A stretch of 64,000 bases of DNA from Sialis fuliginosa (taxonomy: Eukaryota > Arthropoda > Insecta > Megaloptera > Sialidae). Of the stretch, positions 36,021 through 48,095 are shown piece after piece. The stretch's first letter is position 1. Each line of letters begins with the position of its first letter. The stretch spans positions 13,640,001 to 13,704,000 of the forward strand of contig OY540821.1 of the NCBI GenBank assembly GCA_961205875.1, read 5' to 3'. Position numbers and translations under genes: made by a program. Below the pieces are notes generated by a model, which was not told the DNA's origin, ran no database searches, and worked only from the letters and a program-made list of their open reading frames with translations.

Positions 36021-37208
36021 AGTTATTAGTTTTTTATAATTTCAATCTAAATCTAAATTTTTCTAAATTTTCTTGTGTCACCTAAAAATTTACATCCTGT
36101 ATAAATAAGTACATATAGATAAGGAACATTGATTCTACAGTTTGAAATATTAACAGAAATGTTCCACATATAATAATTATAGTTATTTATTATGTAACCA
36201 TACGTATAACAGATAAGACAAGTTTTTCAAATAGCGCCCTATATATATTATTATGACATCAGTTCGTATCTTCTATTCTTTTTGCATCCGTTTAAGAATA
36301 TCATACAGTCGTACTATAAAAACTTCGAGAAAAATGATGAAAATTTTACAGATGTCAAGAAAATAAACACTAACTAATGATATAATAAATAAACTTCTGA
36401 GACCACTACAAGATTTTTTTTATACATTACTATGCAGAAACAAATAATATGAATTTTAAATAATAATATTCTTTATTTTATTTAGCAATTTTTTTCTTTT
36501 CCAGGTCATTTCAAAAATAATAGGAAAAAAAATGTTTCCGGTTTAGTGATGACCTTTACAAATAGGAGGTGGAGATGTTTCTTTTTTTTTTCATTTTAAA
36601 ACGATCGCAAAACTTCTCGTATCTACGTAAAATAAGAAAAATTTCATATATGATCGCATTGTTATAAAATTTATAGAATAATATAAAGTACGTATAATTA
36701 TATCTACTATAAAGCGAATATTCACAACAACCCTAATAACCCAACAAACAAAACAATACACTCATTCAAATCTACATCAAATAAAATAAAACTTGCTCCA
36801 TTCGCGGGGAATGAAAATTGGTTAATTTCGCGTAAAATTACCTGATATAAGTGTCCTCTTTGAACCCTATCCATTAAAAACAATATTCGTGGTGGTGCCA
36901 TCAACCAAACTAATTGCATTAGTTATCTACACTAAATGTACTATTGATTTTCCCCACGTAATTTGTTGGTCAATCCCCGCCCCCTCAAATACTGCCACTT
37001 CTCACCGATCCAACAGTAGGTATTTTAGCATAATGCACACGGCTGCATGTACGTATATGTAAATATAGATTATGTACATAATACGTCCATGTGTTTGTAT
37101 GTCAATGTGCAGGGTTAGTTTTGGGGTTATGTAAATTTGTATTAATTAGTGAGATGAGTATGTTCCGATAATAGTAAATAAGATCGCGACAAAATTATAT
37201 TCACTACT
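36021..37208. other. AT-rich non-coding stretch
   Basis: No gene is recognised. An acceptor-like TTTTTTTCTTTTCCAG ends near 36504 on the plus strand without a convincing exon. The segment 36725-37060 is less AT-rich and could hold conserved non-coding sequence. Confidence 0.45.
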
Positions 37209-37410
37209 AAGCTTTATATATATAGATATATAAAGCTCAATGTGTATATGTCTGTCCGTCTGTCTGTCTGTCCGTTAGTGCGCTTATCACTCGAGAACCA
37301 CTTATCCGATTTACGTAGTAATTCATAGGTACGTTCTCCATATTTTGTTACGTTAGGTAACAAATGTAACAACTAAGCAGTGACGATAATAATAAATCAA
37401 GTCGGAAAAA
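37209..37410 (+). repeat. Repeat end with TA-rich hairpin and GTCTG tract
   Basis: AGCTTTATATATATAG and the inverse CTATATATAAAGCT-type arm make a 28-bp hairpin at 37210-37237, followed by GTCTGTCCGTCTGTCTGTC and TTATCACTCGAGAACCAC. This head-to-phrase arrangement is common in insect dispersed repeats. The family and the far end are not identified. Confidence 0.45.
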
Positions 37411-37764
37411 AGTTTGCCGCCGGCGCGCTGATTTGCAGTACGCTGTCTAAACCGTTCAATATTGAACAAAATAATGTATTATAGAATTGTGTAGAATCAA
37501 AAGATCTACAATAAAGTCTGCGACACCATATGTCTAACTTTTATATTTAATTAAACCACAATGACTGCTTTTATGTTACAAAGAAAATTTAAAATATTTG
37601 GGAATTGTTTACGTGGATTTATGACTTGCAAAACATTTATCCTTATCGAAATAAATGATTTCATCGTCATAAGTACTTAACGTAGATATAATTTGCCCTT
37701 TACAGCATCCAATTTGGTCTTATAGTTTAGAAAATATTTTGAAGTATAAATACGAGAACATATT
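37411..37764. other. AT-rich non-coding stretch
   Basis: Nothing recognisable is present apart from a short GC-rich string (GCCGCCGGCGCGCTG) near 37418. Confidence 0.5.
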
Positions 37765-37850
37765 ATTTGCGCGATGGGAACCGTGTCGCGGCGTGCGGTA
37801 AGAATGAAGCGTGCCGAGTAGACGCTGGGTAGAAAGAATGATCACTTTTG
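37765..37850 (+). promoter_or_regulatory. Small CpG-rich patch with donor-like site
   Basis: The segment GCGCGATGGGAACC, then GTGTCGCGGCGTGCG|GTAAGAATG, is CpG-rich and ends in a good donor match. An ATG at 37775 would give MGTVSRRA before the donor. Too short to call a gene. Confidence 0.2.
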
Positions 37851-39780
37851 ATGTCCAGTAATTTAGCCCCCCCCCCTCAAGAGTGCTAAAAAATAAAGCT
37901 TTTTTAGAATTTTTTTCTTCACTACTAATAAAACAATCATATAATAGTTTTGGAGGGTGCTGATGGGCCAATCATAGTATGTTTAAACGTACTGAAAGGA
38001 TTAATACATGGGATTAGATTTTTTTTGTGACTTTAAATTATTACGGAAGTATACACCTATTTACCAGTCTTATTTTAATGATAAAATTAAATACATATGT
38101 ATATATTAATTAACAAGGTTCTGAACGTTTAAAGTAATGACACAAAACTGAAATTAGGCGTACCCCTATTCGAATACGTGTCACTGGAGAAATTAAAACT
38201 AGTGTAATTGTAAGTAGTATAATTATAATAAATAACTTTAAATATGTTACACCAAGTGAAACACATAGACAAAGATTGTATGTTCGCATTTCGCGTAGGT
38301 TCAAACATAGTTTTCATTTACAAAAGGACTTAATTAGTATGCGTGTATGTAGTCATGTTTTATAGGTAGGTGTATTGTTTCCGCAAACAGAAATGCCAAA
38401 TATTGTACTCTAAATTATCTAATCTTAATAATTAATTTATTCGAGATATCTACCAACAGAACATCCAAATTTTCGTCCATCATAGATACCTGTGTAGAAA
38501 CAAAATAACTTTTAACGGGATTACTCCCTGAATCACGTACGACCATTATCTCAATGACGGTTGTATGTCTGTCTGTAAATGCTCTACAGCCAAAACGATG
38601 AAACTTACAAATATAAAAAATTACAAAAAAAAACGGTATACGTTGCTCTTAAAGGAGACTGGTGCCAGAACCTTTAGAGAATATACAAAAATAAAGAGGC
38701 TTAGGTAGTTGTTTCATGTTTCTCATGTCGTTGTGTAGATATTGCACTCACTTCACCAATACATCTGTCAATTAGTTAATAAGTTTTTTTTGCAATACGT
38801 TTATTTATTTTCTTTATGCAACTACTTTATAAAGGCTGATTTTTTTATATTACATCACATTTGTGGTGTAGAGATACAGCCTGCCGTCAGTCAGTTAGTT
38901 TCGTTAGCGTTTGGCGCAGGGGCGGCTTAATTTTTGTAAAAATGTTGCAACTACTTTATAAAATCTGAAAATTTATTTGTAAGCAGTATACTAAGTAAGA
39001 ACCCCTTTTATCATAATCAGCCTTCAGAATCTTGCAGCCGGGCGCGTCAGCAGTGCGTTTAGTTTAACGAGTTTAACAAATTAAATACTCTAATTGTTAA
39101 AGGTATACAATCACAGATTTATTTGTTTACAACTGAACGCGTCGCTACCATCGCGACATATATGAATAACAAACAACAACTCTTGTATAAAACAGTCTGA
39201 ACCCGATCCTGAAATAAAGCATGCACCACAGTATATCTTGTTAACCGTCTACAATATATTACTCTGTACACTTACTAGATTATGACAAACTAATGAGCAA
39301 TACCTTTGTCGGCGTCACGCGTGCTTGCATAACACAGTTACACAGACAATAGGAAGTGAAAAAGACGATAACGCCAACAAGTAATTTGATAATACTCCAC
39401 AGACAGACGCTGGACGGATAAAAACTCGTGAATACGTAATTTATTGGTATTAGTTCCGTCGATACGAATATAAAGTATTGGAATGTACTAAAAAGAGGAA
39501 TTATCTTTGAATGTATTGAAACCAGCGGTGGATGATGACCTAAATTTTGAGAAAATGTCCAAAATTTAATTTATATCGATGTAATAGCCTCCAGCAATAG
39601 TTTCCAAACTACAACTCGAAAGTGTGATTGTTTCATACTTTAAAGTTAAAAACTATTTTTTTTAATTTTTATTTAAAGCATAAAGTGTTATTATAAACTA
39701 TGTACCGACCTATTATAATATTTTAACATTGAAATCAAAACGTCTTTTTTTCTGGCGTTCATACAATTACATATACATAA
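37851..39780. other. AT-rich non-coding stretch with repeat scraps
   Basis: A 10-base C run lies at 37867-37876. GCAACTACTTTATAAA occurs at 38818 and again at 38947, which could be a target duplication around a 113-bp insert containing CAGGGGCGGCTTAA. CAGCGGTGGATGATGACC near 39526 looks like a hAT end. No gene is recognised. Confidence 0.45.
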
Positions 39781-39844
39781 ACGGCCCGCTATACATTTCA
39801 GAATATTATATGTGACCCTCTTCTCGAAAAGGTTGATTACCCTG
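39781..39844 (-). mobile_element. hAT-Charlie-like terminal fragment
   Basis: On the minus strand the sequence starts CAGGGTAATCAACC, continues TTTTCGAGAAGAGGGTCACA and reaches GCGGGCCG, the usual subterminal layout of Charlie-type hAT elements. No partner end was found. Confidence 0.5.
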
Positions 39845-40965
39845 CGCCTTTAGAAAAGCGTATAACTATCTGACAATGGCATTCAACTTACAGATATTTT
39901 TAGACGCTTTAGAGAGTGCTACTTCATTGCTATGTTCGTAAAATATGCAGCAGATTTAAAATTAAACAAAATTTAAATAATGTAATACTTTTAGCTACTA
40001 TTTTGTTTTTATTGCTATTACTCAGCTTTAGAAAAACATTGTTTATATGATAATCAAATAATTTTGGCTTCATATAAAGATTTATGATAATATTCTTCTG
40101 ACTTTTTTCTATTACAAATAGCGTAATGCGCATTTTGCTCTTTAGTAAAGTGTGCTATGATCTTTACTGCCACAGCCTTCTCTGTATAGTAAATCGCAAA
40201 GAAACTTCGTCTCACCTTAAGCTAAAAGTTTTATACTCTGCATACATTTACAGAATTTACAACTCTGTTTTTTCTCTAGTTATGTAAATGTTCAAATGAA
40301 GAACATGGTGTGTGTTTTAGATTATAAACTTTCAACTAAGAACTGCGTCGTGTTTGCTTACGAAGGTATCGATTTTGTAAGGAATTAGTATATATTATTA
40401 TATCGTTTAATAAACTAGGTCTAATCATCAGCTGAAACAACATACGTGACAGGGGGTGAAATATTAACTACCGTGCGAAACCCGGACGAGTCTGCAAGTA
40501 AACAATAAAAATTGATGGAATGTTTTAAAATATTTATTTTACAATGCCAACATACCTGTATACCTATATAAGATTCGTTAATGCAAAATATGAACATAAA
40601 ACAAGTTACTAAGGCGTATAAATAATAAAGTTAACGAGGTATATTACTACTAATACTATCAAGTGTTGACTTTATTAACTAGTCAAGAGGTAGCTGAAAA
40701 CTACATTTCCTTTTGTTTCTCGGTACGATAATTATATAGAACGCTGTGCTCTATCAATTGCCTTACTTGTGCTGTACGATAATTTAACCTTATCGTCTGT
40801 AAGAAATATCTAATTAAATGTATGGTCAAAACTAATTTATTTATTTATAATAGCGAACTATACGAAAGTTGAATGGATAGCTATTTTTACAATAATTACA
40901 TTTTTAAGCACCTAGTATTTGTTATTTTCAAATATGGCCTTTACCGTATAGACCTTTAGTGCATT
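39845..40965. other. AT-rich non-coding stretch
   Basis: No gene is recognised. A 67-codon frame at 39930-40133 has no domain features. Confidence 0.5.
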
Positions 40966-41230
40966 TTTTTATTGCTTCCTCGCCATATGCGAAGGGAAAC
41001 GGAAGCAATGTGATCATTTATCAAAATAGACAAACATTCTCTGATTTCAAAATTTTCACTTGATCTTTTGTTTCGTGTCTGCCTGAATTATTGGCACACG
41101 CATAACTCATAAACCACTGAACCAATATTAATGAAACTTGGTTTGTTGGTTGGATCTGGCTAGTAGATGGTCCCAAATAAAAATCATTAAAATAATTTCA
41201 AAATATCTCAAGAAAAATTGATTAATTTTT
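40966..41230 (-). repeat. Modular dispersed repeat, copy E (end module)
   Basis: The reverse complement reads TCTTGAGATATTTTG, AGTTTCATTAATATTGG, GAGTTATGCGTGTG, GGCAGACACGAAAC and ends GGCGAGGAAGCAAT. This matches the end modules of copies A and C, including the leading part seen in A. Confidence 0.65.
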
Positions 41231-41925
41231 TTTGTAGAATATTTTTACTTTAAAATTCCCAGTTTAATAAATAGTTCGTTACACAAATTTGATCTGTTAA
41301 CTTTTCGATACCTTCAAATTCGACCCTATGCCTAGAGCCAACTCAAGATATGTATTGTTCCGTACATAAGCGTTATCTGTTTGCTTAAAGTTTCAGCACC
41401 TCGTTGTTTTTTTCGAGCGTATTTCGCCCGTGAAACCAGCTGATAACACAGCGCGGCAATAATGTACGACCGTCGCAGTTACTGCGAAGAAACAGCCCCT
41501 CCCATATAAACGTAACCTACCCATCCCCGGCGATGCTTCTTTTTGTTAGATCTAAATGACTGAACCGGTATTACTGATTATACAAGATTTCATATATTCT
41601 ATCTCCTGCTTTCTCAAAGGATTCGAGTTTCTTAAAATAGAAAACAGGTTTTCTTGGATACAATTTTAAATGGTGCTTTTAAGTTATATTGTATATCATG
41701 ATAAATTTTATCTTATGTATCGATGGTTGAAAATTTTGGTGAACTTGAAAATATTAATTTTAATTATGTTCAAAAATTAAAAACCGATTGCACTAAAACA
41801 TGTCAGCATTTTAGTAAACTTTTTTTTACAAGTCTGCCTTTTTGTTTTTTATTAAAATAAACTCTAATTCTCGGTAATACGGTAACGAAATAAAAGAAAT
41901 TGATCTTTAAATTACGAATTAATTC
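41231..41925. other. Non-coding stretch with a GC-richer block
   Basis: The segment 41395-41540 is GC-richer (AACACAGCGCGGCAAT, CGACCGTCGCAGTTACTGCG, ATCCCCGGCGATGC), without an open frame I can support. The rest is AT-rich. Confidence 0.4.
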
Positions 41926-41933
41926 TCTGTAAA

Positions 41934-42332
41934 CATGGGCGTACGTGAAATCAACTCGCTAGCTTACTCTAAATCAATTTTTCGATGTGTTACCTAGACA
42001 TATTGAGAAATTGTAAAAAGGTAATGAAAAATAAAAAAAGTAGGTAACAGTAACAAAAATTCACTTTTTAAATTTTTTCTGAATTTTTTTCAACCATAAA
42101 TTTTGTACGTATCTTATATAATAGAAGACAAAATCATCTATAAAAATGTATTCTACCTAGCTATCGATTTGACTGGTCTATAAGATAAAATAAATAAAAA
42201 TAACAAATGCACTTTTTTTTATTTAAAAATATCCTTGTTTAACCAATATACTAATTTACTTGTTACTTTTTGAGCACAATCTAGGGGGGGGGGTGCAAGC
42301 TTCTCCCGTTGCCCTCCCTGGGTACGCCCATG
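41934..42332. mobile_element. hAT MITE with perfect 8-bp target duplication
   Basis: The element starts CATGGGCGTACG and ends GGGTACGCCCATG (11-bp shared inverted terminus CATGGGCGTAC). It is flanked on both sides by TCTGTAAA (41926-41933 and 42333-42340), an exact 8-bp duplication diagnostic of hAT. A 10-base G run (42284-42293) lies near the right end. The 399-bp interior has no transposase. Open frames crossing its right end on both strands are artefacts. Confidence 0.88.
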
Positions 42333-42340
42333 TCTGTAAA

Positions 42341-44007
42341 TTGAAAACACTAAATCTATTATACATAACTATTACAAGAAACCCTAAAGTTTCTCCTGAA
42401 CTTTCCAACTTCAAATCCGTACATCTAGCGATCTCCTTATTATCTATTTGTAGAACTACAGCATTGAGTGTGACTGTCTGGCGATACATTTTCTGTTAAT
42501 TTATTGGTCGGATAATCCGAGACAATGGGGTCTGTGCCGATTGACTCGAACGGGCGACAGCTTTTGAAGTGGGTAAATAAGATTGGTCAACTGTGACAAC
42601 CTGAGGCAAATTAATAGGCACACCGTTTTGTTTTATGTAATTCAATATTGATACTAAGGATATTTAATTAATAGCTAAAGTTAATCAACGCATTATGGAT
42701 GTCGGTCACAAATACAATGGGTTTAATGGCTTATATACAGTATGATTTTATATGAGAAGTAATATATCTATCATAATTAGTTTTAGAGTAAAATAAATTT
42801 GTAATAATTAAGTAGTGGATCCACAGTAATATCTACCGTAAAAATTAACCATATTGTAATTTTAAATTAAAATAGTCTTATTATTACGAACATTGTTTTC
42901 AATAGCTTTTTTTGTCCACTCAAATACTTCATACTTTGCAAGCGTTATAGTTAAAAAAAGTTTTTAATAATAATAAATAATAAATACTTTTTTATCTACT
43001 ACCGGAAATCCGATCAAAATCACACGTAAATTTTTCACCAGGCTATTTCAAAAAAAAAACAAAAAACCTTTGGATACAATTAAAAATAATCTCTCTTTAT
43101 GTCTTTACCAACAAACCACCCAAAATTCCGTCGAACATAAAATTAGCCCCTAAATAATATTCTTATCTTTTTATCCGAATGTAAATCAACATGAACAAAC
43201 TAATAAAAAACGACGGATTCAATACGGTCACATAAATCCATCAGGTCTGCCAGGTTCTACTTCATTTCCGCTATACACAATGTCGCCGACCCGTGCTTCA
43301 AACCAAACCGAGTTTTATTTATTTATTCACCGAGACATGAACACATGACTGGAATAACTAGAAAATCTACTCAAGAACCTATCGCTTCTAGTTTGCCATT
43401 GATTGACTTATATTTATTTTTAATTTATTTACATAACTATATACTCGTACTATATATTATAAATACTAGGATATCGGTACAAATTGAAATATTAACGGGA
43501 TTCCTCCCCCTCAATCTGTTGTTTTTGACCAAAAAATAAGCTAGCCACAAATTCAGTGTTGGCAATTAATATTTTCGCGTTTATCTGAATACTACATTTC
43601 TTTTAATTTTTCTCGTTTTTACCTGTATATTATGAGTTTTTTCTGGTAAATAGCATATTTTAAAAGAAGATTCCATAGTTATTTTTTATTCTTTTTTAAA
43701 TTCCATCTACGCAGAAAATCTATTAAACAAAATTTTGTTAAATTTATTAAATTTAACAAAAAATCGTTTTTCTGTGGAAATGGAATACATATATAATTTA
43801 AAGTTAATTTAAAAATGGCACGCGACTAGTAAAGATGTATGGTCAGAAATGTAGGGTTAATATTTCGTATACTTAAGTAAAAATTAAATATCAAAATGTT
43901 TCCGTTTATAGTCGCTTTAATTCAACTCATATCTCGTCATTTTATTTCAAATATAACAACTATATTTAAAAATGTATGTATATACGTAATATAAATTAAA
44001 ATCTCTT
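42341..44007. other. AT-rich non-coding stretch
   Basis: No gene is recognised. The segment 43195-43330 is less AT-rich (CATCAGGTCTGCCAGGTTC, ATGTCGCCGACCCGTGC), with no supported frame. CAGTGTTGGCAATTAATA at 43554 resembles a hAT end. Confidence 0.45.
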
Positions 44008-44085
44008 ACCCACATCTAGAAATAATACCTTTGTATAGAAAGAATTACCTGTAACAAAAGAAACAAACAATTAGTATACAATTTT
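44008..44085 (-). other. Candidate recursive splice site with RS-exon
   Basis: On the minus strand a perfect branch-point consensus (TACTAAT) is followed by the pyrimidine-rich TGTTTGTTTCTTTTGTTACAG ending at 44049 (quoted as TGTTTGTTTC / TTTTGTTACAG). This is joined directly to GTAATT, and a second donor GTGG|GTAAGAGAT closes a 39-nt exon at 44010-44048. The layout is the same as at 8370-8420, on the same strand, 35.6 kb away. The 39-nt exon is open only in a frame different from that of the 51-nt exon, so both cannot be coding microexons of one intron in the same phase. That favours ratchet points over cassette exons for at least one of them. Confidence 0.5.
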
Positions 44086-45159
44086 ATACATTCCTATAAA
44101 GAAATCGCAAATGTACTAAAATATATTTTCTATTTTAACATTTCCGTTTACTCATAACATTAAGAGAATATATTTTAAGGCAACAATCTGTTTAAAACAA
44201 AATTACAAGCATAATTATTATCATTAATTTTAGCGAGATGTTCCATTATTATACATAACAGAAAATGTATTATATTAAATCAATTTTAACTTCAGATTTA
44301 TACATTTTGCTTTTGTTTCTATTAAGGAATAACTCAAGAACATAAAATAATATTTGAAAGGTCTAATTTTAATTATTTTATTATATATATACCTAAATTA
44401 TTAAAATTATTCATATATTTTATAGCTAAGAATGTTCTCTTTCTAAAAGTCTATTATATGGTAGTAAAATAGAGAGAAAACAAGTATAAAATTAATAAAA
44501 TTGTTTTTTTTTTTAGACCGTCGGAAAAAATACTGATACTTTGCCCATTTAACCGATCTTTTAACTCCAATAATAACAAAGTAAGTAATGATCACTCGAT
44601 TCTGCATTATTACTTATTATTATTTATAACAAAACTAAAATAAAATATTTCAATCAGTTCAAAAGCATATAAAAAACAACGCAAAGAAGCACATTTTCTT
44701 TATACAATATCATTTCTAAATACATAGATATTTGCGGTTATGAAATATCAAAGTCACTTCTCGTAAAGTACAACATGACATACAAAAATACATAGAATTG
44801 TATGTGTATGATATTTTCCTTAATGCAGATTGCAGACTTTTGAAAAACGCATTAATCAAAGTAGCTGGATGTAAACCACGTCGCAAGTCTATCAACACAC
44901 ACTTTACATATTTCATATACATAATACTATAATACACAATAACAGCAGTGGCGGCACAGTTTACGTAAATGCATCATATGAATAAATCGTAATCATCTAT
45001 TGTTTTATCAAAGTATCAATTTCGAATCTGACTATTTATGAATAGTCGACTTTAGAATATGTTTTTTAATGATTAATAAAAGAAGATTTGATTCTCAAGT
45101 ACCAATTGTATTCAAAATTAATTAATCAAGATAATTATAAAAATTCAGTGCCAGTTTTA
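44086..45159. other. AT-rich non-coding stretch
   Basis: No gene is recognised. CAGTGGCGGCAC near 44947 resembles a hAT end. A 73-codon minus frame at 44716-44937 has no domain features. Confidence 0.5.
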
Positions 45160-46400
45160 CTTTCTACGCTCGCAACAAGATCAAGTCCAATACGAGACAA
45201 GACAGATTTAAAATCGAGACGTGGTTGATACAAAACAGTCTGAAATTTGACCGAAAAAAACGAGACGATATAAACTTTATTTATAAGTCTCGTCAAAGTA
45301 TCGCCGAGAGTCTCGGTTTTAAATGATACAAAATAAGTAGTAAAAATTACTAGGGTGAAACACCCAGTTCTAAACCCGCTTAAGAGAACTCTTAACTTGG
45401 ATGTATTCCAGAAATTTTTGCTGTAAATGAATTATTAATCAATTTAAAATCAATGTTCAGCAAAAAAAAATTTACTTATAGATACATTTCAAATACTTTC
45501 TTTAATTTAAAAAAAAATGCTGTTTTCCAGTTACGAGACCTCATTTTTCCAAATATGAGCTATTTTCTGTCCCATTATGAGCCCCCATTTTTTCGTGTAT
45601 AGTTATACCATTTAAATACCTTTTTACTTACTAGTGAGTCTAATTAAATAAAAATATAATAGATATTACAGAAAGCCAATATTAAAAAAAAAAATGTATT
45701 TTTTGGCTTAATATTTTTTCGAGATAGATACGAGACAAAATTTACCTAACTCTCGTCTCTTATTGTCCCATGTGCAACCCTAGTGTAAACTAATATGGCT
45801 TAATTTTGAGCAATTAACTTTTCGAAAGGTTACTTCATAAAACAAATAAGTATTAAAGTATCAAAATTAAAATATTGCCAGACTTGGCCACAATGACTTC
45901 CAAACGACGATATGTGAACAAATTGATATACATTTACACACATACACCCACACACACACACACACATACAACTCTCAAAAGTATCTCGATCCGTGAATTT
46001 AAATTTTATTTACATTGTCAACAAACATTTGTTTTGATGTTACAAAACGTACGTGGAGAGTGTTTGTTTCGATATTAAAAATACATTTCATTGCGATTTT
46101 GTTTCGAAATTTATTACGAGATAAGTCACATTTAAACAAAAGTGATTTTAATATCAGAAACAATAGAGGAGAAAAATGTTTTTTTAGCTTATTGAAATGA
46201 AATAATAAAAACACGAATTTTTTGCGTTTTATGTATTAGCTAAAAGTTAATATATTCTTTTGCAAAATATAAATTATAAATAGAAATGTATGCCAACACG
46301 AAACTTTTCTAGGTCTCGTCTCGGTCTCAAAACGAGAACGAGATAAAGACGAGAAGAAGATCATCAAAAATTTTGACGAAACGAGATTTATCGCTAGTGT
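45160..46400. repeat. Cluster of CGAGAC-rich transposon fragments
   Basis: CGAGAC/GTCTCG motifs are dense at 45195-45320, 45720-45765 and 46310-46390 (for example TCTCGTCTCGGTCTC facing GAACGAGATAAAGACGAG), so the region can fold on itself. Right-end-like termini CAACCCTAGTG (to 45784) and TCGCTAGTG (to 46399), and a left-end-like ACTAGGGTGAAAC near 45350, suggest two or more nested hAT-like elements with CACTAG ends. No target duplication is clear. A (CA)n run lies at 45947-45967. Open frames at 45875-46214 on both strands are not supported. Confidence 0.45.
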
Positions 46401-47823
46401 ATGTATAAAATTAAATAAATATTATATAAAAAAAACACTTTTTTTTTTTTATTTAAACAAAATGGATTTATGTAAAAGACGATTATTTGATAGAAAATAA
46501 ATATTGTCAATGATATTCTACATATGTTCATATAGATATATGTGTAGTACCAACAAATGTACAATTTGATCATTCAACGAGAATTGCATATTTTAACATA
46601 TCAAAGCATTGTCGAAAATGCAATTTTGTTTCAATACAAAAAGCTGTAAGACTCAACAACAATAGGTTTTATGTTGGTGGAAGATACAACGGCGTAGGTA
46701 CCTATATCATAATAATTGTTATGGAAATTGCTGATACTCGTAAAATTTTACTTTAGCTAACATTGAACAAGCTTTTTTATGAAATGCGGAAAAAAAGGAT
46801 TTTTTTTTAAATATATGTACATGAAAACTATACGATTTTATGACCATGACTAAAATAATTTTTTGTTTTTTGATAATTAAGTATTTTTTATTAAAAATTA
46901 TATGCCGGATATTTTGAATCAAAAGGTTTTATGTGGATCTTTTTTATTATGACATAAAAAATACATCGAATTTTAATTCCATATTTAATACAATGTTAGA
47001 AAATTATTAATTGCTAAAAGTTCATAAAAATATAAATATAAAGATTCGAATAATTTTATCACAGAAGAAACTGTCAGAACTTTTTTCTCACAATTCATTT
47101 TTTACTAACTATCACTAACGCTCACATTGAGACAAATCGTGACGACTAGCGCTCAACTCTTATTACCTATGTGAAAATATATTTTAAAATACATAAAACA
47201 CAACACGCAGCTACAAAATTAAAATTCAAGAGAAAAAATATAATGATTTTATTATTTTTAATATTCACTCTTTATTATGAAAATATCTTTATTAAGTATT
47301 CCAGAAACTTTAGTATGCATATATATATATAAAAAAAACTATTGATTATTACAAATTTATATGCAGATAATACGTTGAATAATGCATTTTAAAATTCACA
47401 AAATTTTTCGTAATATTCATTTTAATTAATTCTACACACGTCGGCCAAGTACAGAGACCATAAAAACAACGTTAAGTTTATTTTTAATAACATTTTTGTT
47501 TCAAAAATAACCCCGTTCTATTAAAATTGTGTACGGGTATACAATATATGTGTGGATTATAATAAAAAATTAATTTTTAGATACCTACATATATATGAAA
47601 TGTTTAAAAGCAGTGAGTGAAAATTTTAATTTTGTACTAAAAAATTTTAATAAAAATAAATTCATGTAATATTTATTAAAAACCTACAACAAAATTTGTT
47701 TAGTATTGATCAAATATATGTCAGAATAACCCCAAACATTTATATTTAGATCTATTTGAAGTAGGCATATTAAACATCCTTTAGAAAATATTACCTTTTA
47801 AATTTTTTTTTATAAAAACCTAC
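46401..47823. other. AT-rich non-coding stretch
   Basis: No gene or repeat is recognised. Short homopolymer and AT-rich runs dominate. Confidence 0.55.
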
Positions 47824-48095
47824 CGTAAACCGGGGTTACTTTATTTTGAGAGTTTTTTTTTGTAATACACTTTTTTTTATCCAAAATTCAACTTATTTTT
47901 ATTCTAACAGAACAATAGGTTCCGTAGCTTTAAAATTTATCAGTAATTCAAGTCTTGACGATTCCCCAACCCCACCAAATTTATATATTTTGTTTAATTG
48001 TGTCAAAGTAACCCTGAGTACGAGGTTACTTTGACATGTCATTAAATTAACTCAAAACTCAAAAATAACAAGCGTATGGTTACTTTAACATCTAT
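47824..48095. repeat. Repeat with recurring GGTTACTTT motif
   Basis: CCGGGGTTACTTTATTTTGA opens the segment. CAAAGTAACCCTGAG, then CGAGGTTACTTTGACATG, form an internal inverted pair, and TATGGTTACTTTAACATC closes it. It resembles the GGGGTAA-ended element at 14331-14708 in style but not in detail. Confidence 0.4.

Noticed and set aside
38818-38962. Retroposon insertion flanked by GCAACTACTTTATAAA duplications
   Set aside because: No poly-A tail or recognisable body between the two 16-bp copies; left as a note only.
42256-42499. Overlapping frames of 77 and 79 codons on opposite strands
   Set aside because: Both span the right end of the hAT MITE and the G10 run.
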